A stretch of DNA of 64,000 bases. Source: Rhea pennata (lineage: Eukaryota; Chordata; Aves; Rheiformes; Rheidae). Below, piece after piece: positions 35,102 through 49,926 of the stretch; position 1 is the first letter of the stretch; every line of letters begins with the position of its first letter. The notes under the pieces are model-generated. The model made no database searches, had not been told where the DNA came from, and saw only the letters and a list, made by a program, of their open reading frames with translations. Location of the stretch: the NCBI RefSeq assembly GCF_028389875.1, contig NC_084667.1:57080570-57144569 (forward strand), written 5' to 3'. The position numbers and the translations under genes were made by a program.

Positions 35102-38100
35102 CATGCTGCTGCACACGCTTCTAACAATGGGGCTGACAGGGGGTTAAGAGGAGAACTTCGTTCAGCCCCGGGAAGTCAGAGATCGAGCTTTGAGTAGAGG
35201 GGAAAAAGCCACTTGAAAATGGATAGTTATTTCTCGACAGTTTTTCTGTGTTTATGCATGTGTATAGGAAGGATTCACCCTGCAGGGAACTGCTGGAGAA
35301 CAACTTTGATAACAAACTGCGTTAAATTCCAAAGATTATGTTATATAGTATTCTTCTTTTGCTTTGTAAAAGATATTTTTACTCAGTGTTTGTATTGTAG
35401 CAGCACATATTTTCCTACCACAATGGGCTAGGACTGCACTATGAAAACACAAAGTAAAATGACAATCTTTTCCTCAATGAGCATGACTTACAGATCTTTC
35501 TAATATAAGCACACTAGAAAAAGTACTGAGTAACTTTGTTTATGCCACAAGAGTGCAAGTTTTCATACTCATATTTTATCAAATCATTAGAGATGGAAGA
35601 AGAACATTATATATTCTAGAATATCATAGTTTGTAGAATATTGTTGAACTGTAGTACCGCAGAATACTGCAGAAACCCAGGTAGGTTTGTTTCAGGAAAA
35701 AAAATTGCTGCCCTCAGGCCTTTTTTGACCCTACAGCAATTTATACATCTTATTTATTTTTAACTAATTACTCTTATTCACTTCAACTTGGGATTTTTTT
35801 TTTCTTTTATAACATAATACTAATTTTAGTCTGCTTCTTCCTGAGTGTTACTGGGATCTATCAACATCCAGTGACTTTAATGGAAACTGAGAGCTCAGCA
35901 CTTTTCAGCATCAGGTCTGGAGTGCATAACCGAAACAAATGTATATGCATGGAGAGGACTAAGAACTCCTGCTATTTGTAAAAGGCAGTAGGCATGAGTA
36001 GGAGTTGTAGATGTACTTTTTGGGCCTCCAGTGCAGGATGAACAGTTAGGATTTGCACTCACACACAGCGCCGGTGCTGGCAGGTGTGAAATCATGCTGC
36101 ATAGGCTCAACTACCAGGCATTGTTTCCTGGAGTTCTTGTATTATCTACGATTTGCAACATATGGCCTGTTCGGATGTCCACAAATTCCTGCATTGATAG
36201 GTCTAATCTGACTGCTTCGTAAAGGCTGATGATTATGGGAAGGGTAGTTTCATATCCTCAGCTAGGAAATTCATCAGGACTAGAAGAGGAAAAACTCATA
36301 CTTGATGGTCATCTTAACAGCTCAATAATATTTATATTTTATGTGCACAATTAAAGGGTTAAATGTTCCTGAAACAAGGATTCGGTCCGTTGATTTATGA
36401 ACAATCCTTTCATACAGGAAGAACAATAAACTGCATGATCTTGTCCTTACAACAACATTTGTTTAATGAGACTGGGGTGATAAGTGAACTATTACTTAGA
36501 CATTAGTTTGCAGTGGTAGCAGTGCAAAACCTCTCCCTCCCTCTGCAAATACAGACAAAAGAAAATCCTTCCCCCCACTGTGCTCAGTCTCAAAGATACA
36601 AGCAGATGACAAATGGAGGGGGAGAGCTATAAATCTAAGAAAATTAATTGGTATAGCTTTGTTAGCTGCTTAGTTTGTTTTTAAGTGGGGATCTGAGGTA
36701 GGATATGACACAGCAAGAAAAACAACAATTATTAAAAGTACCAGAAAAAGAAACAGTGAAAAGAGGTGCACACAGAGTCCATCACTTGTCTCTATCATGG
36801 TCAGCAGGCAGAACTTTATGGTCACAGTGAGCCTCTAAATGGGTTTTATAGGAGACTACATACAAATTAGATCAGGGATTTCCCTCATGTTTAATTAGCA
36901 GTCGGAGGAGAGACGACAAGCTATTTATGAGAGAAGCTAGTGAATGGGCCATAAAGGCTAGGGAGGGTGGTAGCTGCATTAGATCAGCTGGGAGGATGAG
37001 TCTAAATTATGAAAGACCTTACAGTTGCAGTAAAAAACACATTTCCTGCAGAACTGTAAAGAAACAGAAGGAGGACTCCAGGAAGAGGATGGCACAGCAG
37101 TTAACATTTTTCTTAGTGGATTATTTTAATAGCATTTTGAACCCCAGCTTAAACTCCTGAGGTTTCTTCTTTTAAGACTTTTTCTGTTTTAATCATTTAA
37201 CAAGCCACTTCAGATGAAAATAACAAGTATCACCTAGCATCGGCAGAACTTATTCATTAGTCTAAGATATAGGCATTAACAGTGTAGAGAAGGAGAACCC
37301 TGTATTATCAACTATTGATTTTCTTTTCCTCTGGTAATTGCCTCTATATCTGATCTCCTTTACATATAAGGCACAAGAGTGAAAATATTTTAAGAACTAC
37401 TTGTATTACATATTTAAAAACTAGATATGGAAATAGTATCAATTTAACAATCACTGTTGATTTACATTGGGAGGGCTAATCTTTCTTCTCTCAAACATTA
37501 TACAAAATAGTTTGAAAAAAATAGGCTACCAGAAGTTTCCAAACCAGCAAATTTGACAGGCTGGGTAGAAGAAAATGGGAGAAGGGTGCGCTATAGTAAA
37601 CAGTTTGAAATTCTTCCTCTTTTTCCCTTTAACATCAGCTGCAAGAGAGGGGAAAAAGTAGGACTAAATGAAAAAACGTAACTTGGAAAAAGAGCATTCT
37701 TTTGCTTTTTTTTTTTTGTTTCATGCTTTCTTACTTTGTGGAAGAATAACATTTTGCGTGACCTTCCTTTACTTAAAAGACAACAGACTTTATGTTTACC
37801 TAGTAATTCTTGTTCGAGAGTACACTTACTTAGTTTTGGCTTGATGCAACTGAGATAAGGGCCAAAAAAATTACTTGTGAGGTATGAAATGTGTCCTACA
37901 TGAGAAAGAGCTTTTCAAACAAACACCACGCAACAGAATAATATACACAAGATTGGATTAGTACAGCAGTCACAATTGTGACTTCTGGATGCTCTGAACT
38001 AATAGTGTACTACAGGAGTTCAAGAAATGCATGACAGGAAAAAGCGTAATATTGATTGAGTGGTTAATGATGTTGAATGCTGAGTGCTGTTTGCCATCGC

Positions 38101-38408
38101 TATATCGAGTCTATCTGGAAGGAGCAGTAAGAGTTCGTCAAAACCAGGGCGCTCCAACGCCGTACCTCCCCAAACTGTGAGCAGCCCCACTGACTTCACT
38201 GCAGCCAGGCTGCAGGTAACAAACCGGTTAAGTCTAATCAGGGCAGGGGCCTCAGAAGGAACTGCAGAGGCTTGTTTTTGCTTATATTGCAAAATTACAA
38301 ATGAAAAATAAGAAGACAGAACCAGAGTCTTCTCAGTGGTGTCCAGCAAAAGGCCAAGAAGCAAAGGGAACAAGTTGAAATACAGGAAATTCCATTTAAG
38401 CATTAAAA

Positions 38409-38610
38409 AAAAAAGATCTTTTCCACTGTGAGGGTGGCCAAACGCTGGAATGGGTTGCCCAGAAAGGCTGTGAGGCCTCTACCCTTGCAGCTATTCAAAA
38501 CCCGACTAGACTTAGTCATGGGCAACCTGCTCTAGATAGTACAGACCAACATGGACTAGAAACTCTCTTGAGGTCCCTGCCAACCTTAACTACTCTGTGA
38601 TTCTGCAAAA
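38409..38610 (+). mobile_element. CR1 LINE 3' end (truncated)
   Basis: The plus strand carries the classical avian CR1 3' region: GTGGCCAAACGCTGGAATGG, GTTGCCCAGAAAGGCTGTG, GGCAACCTGCTCTAG and the end CTGTGATTCTGC. It is 5'-truncated to about 200 bp like most CR1 copies, and the region normally reading GGACTAGATGACCTCCAGAG is altered, so it is an old, inactive fragment. Confidence 0.92.
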
Positions 38611-38833
38611 CTAAAAAGACCAACTACTCTTGCTTAAAGCACAAGCTTAGTATCTTTTATGGTAAACTTAAACAAAATATAAATTTTCAAATTATCCGTT
38701 TGTCATCTGTGCATATGAAGTGGTTGGCAGGGACCTGTCTTCAGAATTCTTACATGAATGTAAAAAACTCTTTGCCCTAAAACAAGAATCAAACACGTAG
38801 GATCTTCCATAATACTTGATGTCAAGTTAATGC

Positions 38834-38858
38834 AAAAAAAAAAAAAAAAAAAAAAAAG
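38834..38858. repeat. Poly(A) tract, 25 bases
   Basis: Uninterrupted A run followed by GGAAGGGAGGGGGG. It lies about 220 bp beyond the CR1 fragment and is not its tail. Confidence 0.9.
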
Positions 38859-40109
38859 GAAGGGAGGGGGGTTGAGAGGAGTAAGATATCTCTTATGGAG
38901 TAGAAAACAAAGCCCTCGTGCATGACTTTTTTTTCTTTTCTTTTTAAAGCTGTGCATATTACTGGTAGCTAAGGCATATTTTAAGGACACTATTTTTTTA
39001 TGGGACTCAGTGTCAATATTAAAATGATCTTATTAACCTACAGCTATCTATCTTCTCCAAATGATGACAGCATAGAGCTACTACACAGTTTTGTGCTGGA
39101 TTTGCAACTATCATTTCTTCGAATCTTCAGATTTGCCTCTGCCCACATAGCTGTGGAAGAAAGGCAGACACATAACCCAGTTATAGCCAGAAGAAAGAGA
39201 CACTATGGGAATGAGGGAAGTTGGACTTGTCAAGAGAAAAATAATTCAATTTGGCTATTTCAGTTAAATATGCTCAGACCTGAAATTACTACCAGGAATC
39301 CTGCAGTGCCAAAAAGAAGAGCAGAGAAAAACAATGCTGGGAAGGGGGGTGCTTGTGGAAAGCTAAAAACTGGTTTCTGCAGGCTGATGGTGGGACTATG
39401 ATTTACTTAAGCACATTTTAAGAAAGGAACTAGAAAAGAAACAACATAGCTAAATTCGAGACATTGCTAGCTTGTAAAAATTGTTTAGTATTGAAAAGAA
39501 AAAAGATGAGATGAAGATTTTAACATAACTTCTATTTCCAGTGAAAGGTTTTCAGACATATGGATGGAATGGACAAGTTTAAAGGGAAATCCTGCATTAG
39601 ACTTCCCTGCTCTCTCTCACTTGCAGAGCTGATACTGCTCAGATTTCCAGCAAACCACAAAGCTGATCAAATGCTTTTAGCAAAATCTCTTTCCCTCTCA
39701 TCTTTGCCCCCCCTTAAAAATGTCTTGAGAGGGGAAGTTTTAAATTATTTTTTTCCCCTCACTTTTTAAATGCAGATAATAAACAAGCTGGAGTTCTGAG
39801 GACAAGAAGCAAAATGGGGTGTGCAGGGTGGGAAGGTGTGAGATTATCTTGGGAGTAACTTCTGCTGCTATTTGGATAGAGAAAAGGGAACACATCTTTG
39901 ATTTTGCTTGTCCATATATTTTTCTCTATTTGAGCAAATGGAAAAATATGTTTAAGCCTCATAGTTACTAAAAAAAACCCCGTACGCTAGTTAAGCAAAT
40001 TGCCTAATTCAGGATGAAGAAGACTTTATAATGGGTAAACCACTGATAAAGAACCTTTCAACATAATGTTTCTTGTTAAAAAATAATGAATAGTGAATGC
40101 TGCAGCAAA

Positions 40110-40130
40110 ACATTGGCTTTAAGCCAATGT
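40110..40130. repeat. 21-bp palindrome upstream of YY1
   Basis: ACATTGGCTT, T, AAGCCAATGT: perfect 10-bp arms around one base. The arms contain TTGGC and GCCAA, the half-sites of NFI-type factors, though spacing differs from the NFI consensus. Confidence 0.6.
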
Positions 40131-41687
40131 ACAGGAAAAAAATAGAAAACACTCATAATATTCAAAATAACATGATTCTGATGCTTACAGATTTAAAATA
40201 GTCTTTTATGTTCAAAAGTGTTTTGAAATGTTATGCTTGTTTGTGGTAAAAAATATAAAAAATTAAATAGAATTATACAAAACTGTTAAAATATTGTGAC
40301 TGACCTAACCTGGACCAAAAAATTTGCATGCATAAAGATGAGAGACTGAATTTGCTAGCTGACAAAGCTCATTTACACACATATACAAAAGCTTTACCTA
40401 AAATAATCAGTTCCCACACAGCTAACATTCAGTCACGTGCATCCTTTGAGTTGGCTGGTTAATTCAGTTAAAAGAATTGCTGTCTTTCTCTTCTGCATTG
40501 ACAGCAGTAAGAGTCTAGGGTAGATTACAACATTAATTTTTTTGTAATTAAGCACAACGTGGAGAAACAGTGTTAAAACAGAAAATCGATCTCCTTTACG
40601 GCTCACTTCCTTTTCCCTATTGAGAACTTACGTGCATCTTATGTGTATCTTGCAGTTTGTTGAAATGAATACCGGGTATGACCGGGAGGAAGGAATTCCC
40701 AGACTTCCACGCATTCCGTAAATCCGTTACTGTTCCTGACACATCGTAAGAAAGTGTTTTCTACTCTTGCCGTTAGCCCAGTAGCGCTCACTGAGACTTG
40801 CCCAGACTAACTCCGAGAGCACCTCACGCCGCGCTAGAGGGAAGTACTTCACAGCTGACTGAACGCTGGTTTCTCACATTTAAGCGCTCGCGGAGCTTAC
40901 AGCTCCTTCCCCTTCCACGGAGGATCCCGCACGGTCCTTCCCGCGGCTTCCCCGAAGCCCCCCGGGGCCGTTCCGGAGACCCGCGAGCTCCAGCCCGCGC
41001 CCCGCTCCCGCGGACGCGCGCGGCCGGGACCCCGCGGAGGCGGCGCGGCGCGGGCGCGCTGCCCCGCCGGCGGCAGCACTAGGCGGCCGCACGGGCCGGG
41101 CGCCAGGCACCCCCGGCTGCTCGGCGAGGGGGCGGCTGCGGGCAGCGGAGCCCAGCGACGGGCACACGCTGACCAGCGGCGGCAGGCAGCGGGCCTCGCG
41201 GCTGCGCCCCACGCGAGGCGGCGCCCGCGGTGCCGAACGCCGGTTGCTTTGCGCGGCCCTTCAGAGCGGGGCGCTCGCCCGAGCCTCCCGGCCCCAGCCT
41301 CAGGCGGCCGCGCCGCCCGCGGCTGCCGGTCCGCGGCGGACAGCGGGCGTCGGCACCGCGAGCGGCGCAACCGCAGCAGCCGCCCGGCCCGCTCCGGCAG
41401 CCCCCGGCCCGCGGCACATGGCGGCCCGGCGCTCCCGGGCCGCCGCCGCCGGGGCGGCGCTTCCGCGCGGGGCGGGGCGGGGCGAGCGCCGAGGGGGCGG
41501 GGCGGGCGGCGAGGAGCTGACGCCGCCGAGGCCCCCGTTGGCTGCTCGCCGCCGGGAGGCGCGCTCCTCATTCGCAGCGCTCCCTGATAGGCTCGCGGCA
41601 GGACGTGGAGGCGGGCCGCTGAGGCACGGCGCGTCCCCGTAGGCCACCGCGTCCGCCTGGGCGAGCCGTGGGCGTGCGGGGCGTCGT

Positions 41688-41693
41688 GATTGG
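41688..41693 (-). promoter_or_regulatory. YY1: Inverted CCAAT box in YY1 promoter
   Basis: GATTGG on the plus strand, 80 bp before the TCTCGCGAG element; a candidate NF-Y site. Confidence 0.45.
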
Positions 41694-41772
41694 CCGCCGA
41701 GCGGCGGGGAGGCGGGCCGCGGCGGCAGCGGCCTCCCGGGGCTGGGGTCCGTCTCGGCGGTAGCAGCGGAAG

Positions 41773-41781
41773 TCTCGCGAG
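41773..41781 (+). promoter_or_regulatory. YY1: TCTCGCGAG promoter element
   Basis: TCTCGCGAG fits nine of the ten bases of the TCTCGCGAGA motif found near starts of many CpG-island genes and bound by BANP when unmethylated. It sits between the CCAAT box and the ATG, close to the expected start site. Confidence 0.5.
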
Positions 41782-41842
41782 GGAGCGTAGCCGGGATTTG
41801 GCGGCTGGCTGCCTCCCTCCCTCCCTCTCTCGCTGGCTGTGA

Positions 41843-43010
<1,168 letters not shown>

Positions 43011-44059
43011 TTTCTGCAGCAGGGGGAGGCGGGGTGCGCGGGCGGGCACACGGCGCGGTGCGGGGCGAACCCAGCCTCCTCGCTGCTCCCCCCGTCCCCG
43101 CCCCGCGGCTCCGCGGCCCCCCCCCGCCTCGCGTCCCCGCTCCCCCGCCGCCTCCCCGCTGCCCCCTCCATGCCTCCGCTCCCTTCCTTCCCTTCCCTTC
43201 CCCCCTCGGCCGCCCTCGCTCGCTCCTCCCGGCGCTCGCTTTCCTCCTTCCCCGTCTCCCAGCCCTCCGCCGTCGCGCCTCCCCGTCCCCTCCCCCGGCT
43301 CCCCTCCCGGGCCGCCGCCGCCCGCCCCTCGGCTCCCGCCGTCGCGCTCCCGCCGCCCCGCTGGGCCGCGCTGTAATGGTGACCGCGGGCGGCGGCCGCG
43401 ACCGTTATGCGCGGGCGGCGGCGGCGCGCCCGCCCCGCAGCCGCCTCACCGGCTCCGCCTGGCCCGGGCGCCGGCGTCTCTCTCGCACACCGCTGGCAAA
43501 CGCGACCGGTGCGGGGGGCCGGGGCCAGCCGGGCCGGGGCCGGGGGTGGGGCCTGCTCGCCCGAACCGAGAGGCGCCGGCGAGAGGGCGACACCTTCCCC
43601 CGCTGCGGCGGCTTTGGAGAGACGGGCCGGGAGTAGGGGGGCTTCCGCGGTCCCCGTGGTAGGAGCCGGGGTCTGACAGCAGCCTGCGCGGCGGGGGGGC
43701 AGGAGCGCCTGCCGCTGCGCGCTCGGGGGTGGCGTAGCTTTTCTTCGGTTGGGTATGAAGCGTTAAACAGGCTTTTAAAATAGGTGCGCCGAGTCCCTGT
43801 ACTGTGTGAGACCCTATGAGGATTTGAGGGTTTTTTTGTTTTGTTTTGCTTTGGTTTTTTTTGTCTGTGTATGTGATGATTTCAAAAGTAACGAAATTGT
43901 ATTATGAAGGCATTTAGTATCTGCAGGGTTTGGAATAAACTTGAAGCCTCCTCGCTAGTATTTTTATCTACTATTATTTTCTTACCTTTTTCTTTAAGGT
44001 AAGGGTGGATGAGACTTTTCTGTCGGTTGGAGAGCGTTACTTGTGATGTGTGTTTTTTG

Positions 44060-44081
44060 CCCCCCCCCCCCCCCCCGCCCC
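44060..44081. repeat. Poly(C) tract
   Basis: 17 C, one G, then four C. A candidate for four-stranded structure (G-quadruplex on the minus strand, i-motif on the plus strand) and for sequencing error. Confidence 0.85.
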
Positions 44082-44460
44082 GTAACACATTTGGAGTTTT
44101 TTGGAAGCGAAGCTGTGTAATCAGACTTCTACGCTAAAGTTACGTAAGAATGAAAACTAACAGTCAAATAGTGTCAGCTCATGTAATATTTAAATTGCTG
44201 TGTGGTCATTAAGTAATCGATTGGTAATCCATCTTATATATCATAATTTTTGTGCTTTTTTTTTAAACCTGTAAAGAGTCTAATAGAGTTCAGGTTAGAA
44301 GATACTGTTTAAAGTCCTGATGCGCTCTAAACTGTTTGCTTACATGTTGTATGTGATGACCTGTACTTACTAGCAAGTGCTGAAGGAAAAGTATATTGAA
44401 TGGCTGAATTCTCATGCCTAATAACATGCAAAGAATTCTGGCTTTTTTATTTTATTTTTT

Positions 44461-44489
44461 AAGATAGGTGGTTATTTAACACCTATCTT
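44461..44489. repeat. Perfect hairpin, 10-bp arms
   Basis: AAGATAGGTG, a 9-base spacer, then CACCTATCTT. Found in YY1 intron 1; not linked to any known element. Confidence 0.75.
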
Positions 44490-47417
44490 TAAAAGTTTTG
44501 ACAGGGAATATGATACTTTAAGGTATATTTTTTGTGTATAATGTAGCTGCTGCAAAATGTTCTCAGAAATCTTTCCTTAGGAGCTTGATACTTTGTTGAC
44601 AGCAAATTGAGTTGCCTCTTGATTGATATACTGAGAACTTTCCATTTGAATTTCTCAAATACCATTTGGTAGAATGAGATTTCTATACAGGTCTGTGTAT
44701 CAGTGCATGTAAGTTGAATTCAGTTCAGTTGCTGTTTTTTTTTTCTTTTTCTTTTTCCTTTTTTTTTCTTTTTTTTTTTTTTCTTGGAATCACTATCCAG
44801 GAAAGACAGAAGAGAAACAAATGTGGTCTTACGGTGTGCAGAAGCTATCTAAGATGACTGAATACAAGTAGATATATGACTCATGAGCTAGCAGATTACA
44901 GGAGCTGACTGAGATCAGTTGACAGTTACTAATTTGCGCTCTGAAATTCATAGTGCCCAGTCGAATGCTTCCATAGGCTTCTTTGTGCAGATTATTACTT
45001 GACTGAAATGAAATGCCTGTATAATCAACGCACTCGATCCTCTTCCCACCATTACATCAGGTAACCCTAATGATTTCAGTGGATTTGCTTTTTATGATCA
45101 TAAACACACAAGGATAGTCTGGACAATATCCACCATGTAATTTACTGGAGATTGAATTGCACTGATACATTCAACTTGGTTATAGTCTAACCGTGATACA
45201 GAGGAATGCAGAATACCTATTCTAACTTAACTTCTAATGCACCCCCCCCCCCAGACAGGCTCAAACCCCCAAATCACAAAGCCTATATGTGAAAGAAAAG
45301 TATTAAAGTTTGACCTTCCCTCTCACCCCCCAACACACACAGTTCAAACAGCCCGTAGTAATACCCTACTCAGTTAAGTGCTGTGAGATTTACTGAGCCT
45401 GTTGAATTGGCCTTTGCACCTCTTACACAGCTTAGTGAAGATTGTAGAAGTGGTCTAGAGCGGTTCATCATCAATGTGGAAGTTCTAAGGCTTCATTTTC
45501 TGTTTTCAGAAGTTTAGGAGGGGGAGTGAGTGCCGGAAAAATTTCAACAGAAGCAAAACTGGAAAACCGAAACAAACAGCCTGCTTGCAAAAGGATAGCT
45601 GTACTAGTTTTTCCCCGTGGAAACAGGGACACGTTATTTTGAACAAAGATAGTAGTTTTGCATCTGTATGTTGACGTAATTAAAGATTGACTTGCAACCT
45701 GATGTAATTGACTATTTGATTTAAGTATTTAGTGAAAAGTGTATTAGAAGACAAAGAAAAAACAAGGCCATGTGTCACAATAAAACAATAAGCCCTATAT
45801 TGTTGTTCCTGGGTATTGGAATGGGGAACAAGAGCACTTTGCTTACCACAGTGTGGGAAGATAGTGAATTAATTTCTTGTTACTGTATTCTAGAGTTAAT
45901 ATGCTAACTTGTACAGAGGTCGTACTAAGCTTAGGCAATCACAGATCTTTGTCCGTAAACGAGTATGACATAGTATATCTATTACACATCTTGAAATGTG
46001 TAGTAATAGTCTTAAGAAATCTATGCCAATGTGATTAAGGGGGAATACTCAATCCTTGTCTTGCTATATGGTTACTTAGTTGCAGTGCTGTTGTTGGCAA
46101 CCATTTAGACTTACCATACCTTCTCTTTTCACCTTGGTATCTATGGTGATATCAAACTTGTGACCCATGATTACTTTAATTAAAAGTGTTTAGTTTGAAA
46201 TAGGAATGCTTTGTTCTGGTTCAGATTACTATTTCAGATGAAGAATGGAATTGTTTGAATTTCTACATGTGCGAAAATAGAAACTAAACAGTCATGTCCT
46301 ATTCCTTGAGATTTTTAAAGAACTGTTACTGTGGATGCTTCAGTTCAGTTCTGTTCTTGTTTCATGTTTTCTCAATCTTGTCTTGTGTTTTTCCTCATTA
46401 TTTTCATTGGAGTAGCCTATCATGGATTTGGAATACGGTATATAGTTAAGAGCCCTCTCCAAGTGAGACCCCAACTTGTACTAGGAAAACAAGTTTTTAC
46501 AAAATTGAATTTGCCTTTATGAGATTTAACTTGAAGCCTTCTCTTTAATAAATATATCCAGAGTAGGTATACAATTGTAACGGGGAGGAAAAGGATTATT
46601 AGAAATCATTTGGTCATGTTGCATTTGCAAAGCTAATTCTTAGACACAGGAACGTTTGGTAAGGTTATGCTGAAATACTGGCTGCAGCAAATTGGAATTT
46701 CAAACAACTTTAGCTTAATCTTGAAAAAATTGTATCCATGTAACCACATCTGCTTCTGAGTAATGACTGATTCTGTAAACTTTTGGATCTGACAAAGATT
46801 TTGTCTTGGCTTAATTTATTATTGTTAGCATAGATACTTTGCAAGTTTAGGGCTGAAATAACACAACTGAACTAAATGTGGCCTGTGGACATTAAACTGC
46901 TGAAGTATCCCCTTCTTCGATAGGAAGGACAATGATGCGGAAGTTAGTATGTGATTTAGAAAGAATTCTTGGTAATCCAGGAAGCCTGTGCAATTAAGCC
47001 ATATGTTGGAATTTGGAGAGTTTATGCTGGATTTTTAGAAGGTTCTTCAAGGTCTATTAAAAAACCCCCAATGTTTTAACTTCTTAAAATAGAAAGTTTT
47101 TGATTTTGATTGTTTGTCACTTCTACAGTCTGATAACCATCTGCTATTTGAGTAATTAGTTGTCTTTTATAGTATAAATAATAGACAGGTCATTTAGTTC
47201 AATCTTGGGCCTGTATCAATGGTAGCCAAAAATCTCTGGTGATGAATAGGGAACGAGCTTCCTATATGAAATTTTTTCATAACAGAAGCAGAGTATGGTT
47301 GTCTGCTTCCTTTGAAATATTAGGAAGATAATGTTTCTGACTCTAGCCTATGATAAAACTGTAGGCTTTTCGTATCCATAAACATTCAGTCTGCCCTAAA
47401 ATTTTTGCTAGTGAACT

Positions 47418-47443
47418 TTTAAAGGGTAAGCATACCCTTTAAA
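47418..47443. repeat. Perfect hairpin, 11-bp arms, 4-base loop
   Basis: TTTAAAGGGTA, AGCA, TACCCTTTAAA in YY1 intron 1. A tight stem-loop, but too short for a microRNA precursor. Confidence 0.75.
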
Positions 47444-49902
47444 TATTTTCCTATGTCTGATTTAAGTATCTTCTCAGTTTTGAAAGTGAAATATACTGAT
47501 ATAGGTCATGGAATTTAATATTCTGAAATGTCTGCTAATATCTGGATTATTTAACAAGCTAATTACAGTTCTTTGTTTCCAAACATGACCAATAAACTAT
47601 TTTGGCTGAGGAGATCACAATGTGGTGGCAATAGCCAAGCTGTTACCACAGTGCCTAGATACTTCAGAGTTGCCAGATACATCTTTTATCATATAACTGC
47701 ATTTCAGCTGATCTGAAAAGCAAATGTTTTTAACTGTGTGATCGTAAAAACAAAATTTAAGCTTAAATGTTCATCCTCTTAGCTGGTAAACATTTGTTAA
47801 CTTGGTACCTTGGGGAGGAAGCTCTAGGATTAGGTCTCATTTCTGTACTAGCAAGTATACCTTCTGAGTTCCCTTTTGCATTCCCTGTTTTCCACAGAGG
47901 AGATTTAACTGAATACCAATGTGTGGTCTCCCTGCTCTATAACAAAGCAGGAGTTAGAACTAGAGATTCTAGAGATGAAGTCTCAAGGTTACAGTCAAGC
48001 GTAACAGCAAAATACTGATAGGCCTTCTTGGGTTGAAAGTTGAGGGTCTTAGAGAGCCAGTGTGTTCCAGAGATGTCAGCTATGGCTAACTTTCGCTGAT
48101 ATTAGTACAGAAATATTCCCTTGAGATACCTGCTTTGAATGCAGCCGCTTCCATCGCTTGCATATCCATATCGCTTGCATAGGCAGCATGAGAGAAATGC
48201 AGCTGGAAGGACATAAAACATTAACATTTATTTGAGTAGCTTCCTAATAATGTCCTTAACAGAAACGTAGAACAGCCCAGCTTGGGATGAAAGGCTGTCT
48301 TCTGTAATCAGGCATAGGAGGATGTTATGGACATCTCCTGTAACAAATCGGTCTTTTTCTAGCTTTATAAACTAGATGAACATTGTATTGGAAATAAGTA
48401 TCAAAGTGCCTGGTAGTGCACTTTTTTATGATAAGATGGTTAACTAGTTGTCGTACCTTTAGATGGTCAGCATATCTCAGAAGACAGGACTGAAATCATT
48501 TCAAGTTTCTAACAGAAAGCTGCGACATGTCTGAAGGAACAGTGCTAAATATATGTTTAAGCAGAATGCTTTATATTTGAAACTCCGTCTCCTGTACTCC
48601 TAAGTAGTTTTAAGGAACAAAATGAAATAGGTTAGATAGCATATAGCAGTTCAGTTTCTTTTCCTTCACTAGCTCCGTGGATCTGTCTGTATTTAGCTTG
48701 CATGGGTGTCATCCAGATTACCCTGATGTGGACTTCAGCCACTTGGAATTACTGCCCTGTATTTGTACTTACTTCTCCAGCGATGTCATTAGAATTTGAG
48801 GGTTGAGTCTCTGTGTGTTGCTTTGCTTTTGCTGCAATATGTTTAACTTTTCTGATGCATCACAGGAGAAAAAGGGAAATTATTTTGTCCTTTTTGACAC
48901 AATGGGTGCCAGGACTTCCGTGAAGGTATAAAATGTCAAGCATCCAACTTACTTTATTTGCAATGAGAATAATGGTGAAGTTGTCAGCCTGAGTGAAAGT
49001 TTGCTTGGATTTTAGCCTCCAAGCTCTTAGTTGTGTAGGCTTAGTAGGGCATCACAAATAAGCTTGTGATAGATTTGCATATAGAGTATGTTGGTAGACA
49101 TCTTCCAAAGAAGTGTGGTGTGGTTTTTGTTTTTCTTTGTTTTTTTTCCCAAGGAGTTGATAATATCATAGGATGGTCTGTAGTAAGGATATTCTGGATG
49201 CTAAAGAGTTACGTAGTATGCTGCTACTTTTAATAAAATATTTCACTTCTAGTGTGAACTAGATCTTCCATCTTGAAGGATGCTAGACTGAGACAACACT
49301 TTAAGGTAAACTGTTTTGTACATTGTTGTTTTGGTCTGTTTTGGTGCAAACTCATTTCTAAAACTGCTTGTATGTGCTGCTGTAGAGATACATTTTTTGG
49401 TATAGGAAAGTTTGAGCAAGTGTTTCTTATTTTCACATATGTCAGGAATGTACAAAATGATACCTCCTCTTGTTTTCTTCTATATCAAAGCAACATGTTC
49501 ATAGTTCTTTATGTTTTACTCCAGTGGCTTATTTTAAAACAGCTGTGGAATTGATTTCTGTTGTCAGGCTTTTGGGAAGGAAAGGCACTGAAGGCTGACT
49601 TCTCTTGGTTTTGCCCTTAAAATAGCAAGAAAGCACTGTTGAATATTGGCCCTTTACTCTAGGGAAAGAAAGAAGTTCTTAAGGAATGTGTGTAGAATTT
49701 CCCTGTTGACTCATGCATTTGATATGAGGCAGGAAATGAAAGCTAGTTTCTGTTGTAAATGTCATCAAATAGTCAAACTGGAAGTTTTGTGTAGCTGTTG
49801 AAATGGCTAAATTGAAGGCAGCCAATCTCATTCTAGTCTGCAGCATGGAGAACTGTTCGCATCTAGCTTTCCAGAAGTTCTGCACTTTTCTGATTCATTG
49901 CC

Positions 49903-49926
49903 TTTTTTTTTTTTTTTTTTTTTTTT
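49903..49926. repeat. Poly(T) tract, 24 bases
   Basis: Uninterrupted T run in YY1 intron 1. Confidence 0.9.

Larger units (their letters stand above)
33421..38408. other. Intergenic, A/T-rich (middle part)
   Basis: Five kilobases of A/T-rich DNA with simple repeats at 34432-34487 (AAAT-type) and 35064-35101 (GTTT)n. No gene or transposon remnant is recognised. Its position upstream of both divergent genes makes enhancers possible, but nothing in the sequence alone proves any. Confidence 0.55.
38611..40889. other. Intergenic, upstream of YY1
   Basis: A/T-rich DNA with a 25-base A run (38834-38858) and a 21-bp palindrome at 40110-40130. A 133-codon ORF at 39000-39401 resembles no family known to me and is treated as chance. 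Confidence 0.55.

Noticed and set aside
39000-39401. 133-codon ORF upstream of YY1
   Set aside because: A/T-rich with no recognisable domain, promoter or splice context; treated as chance.
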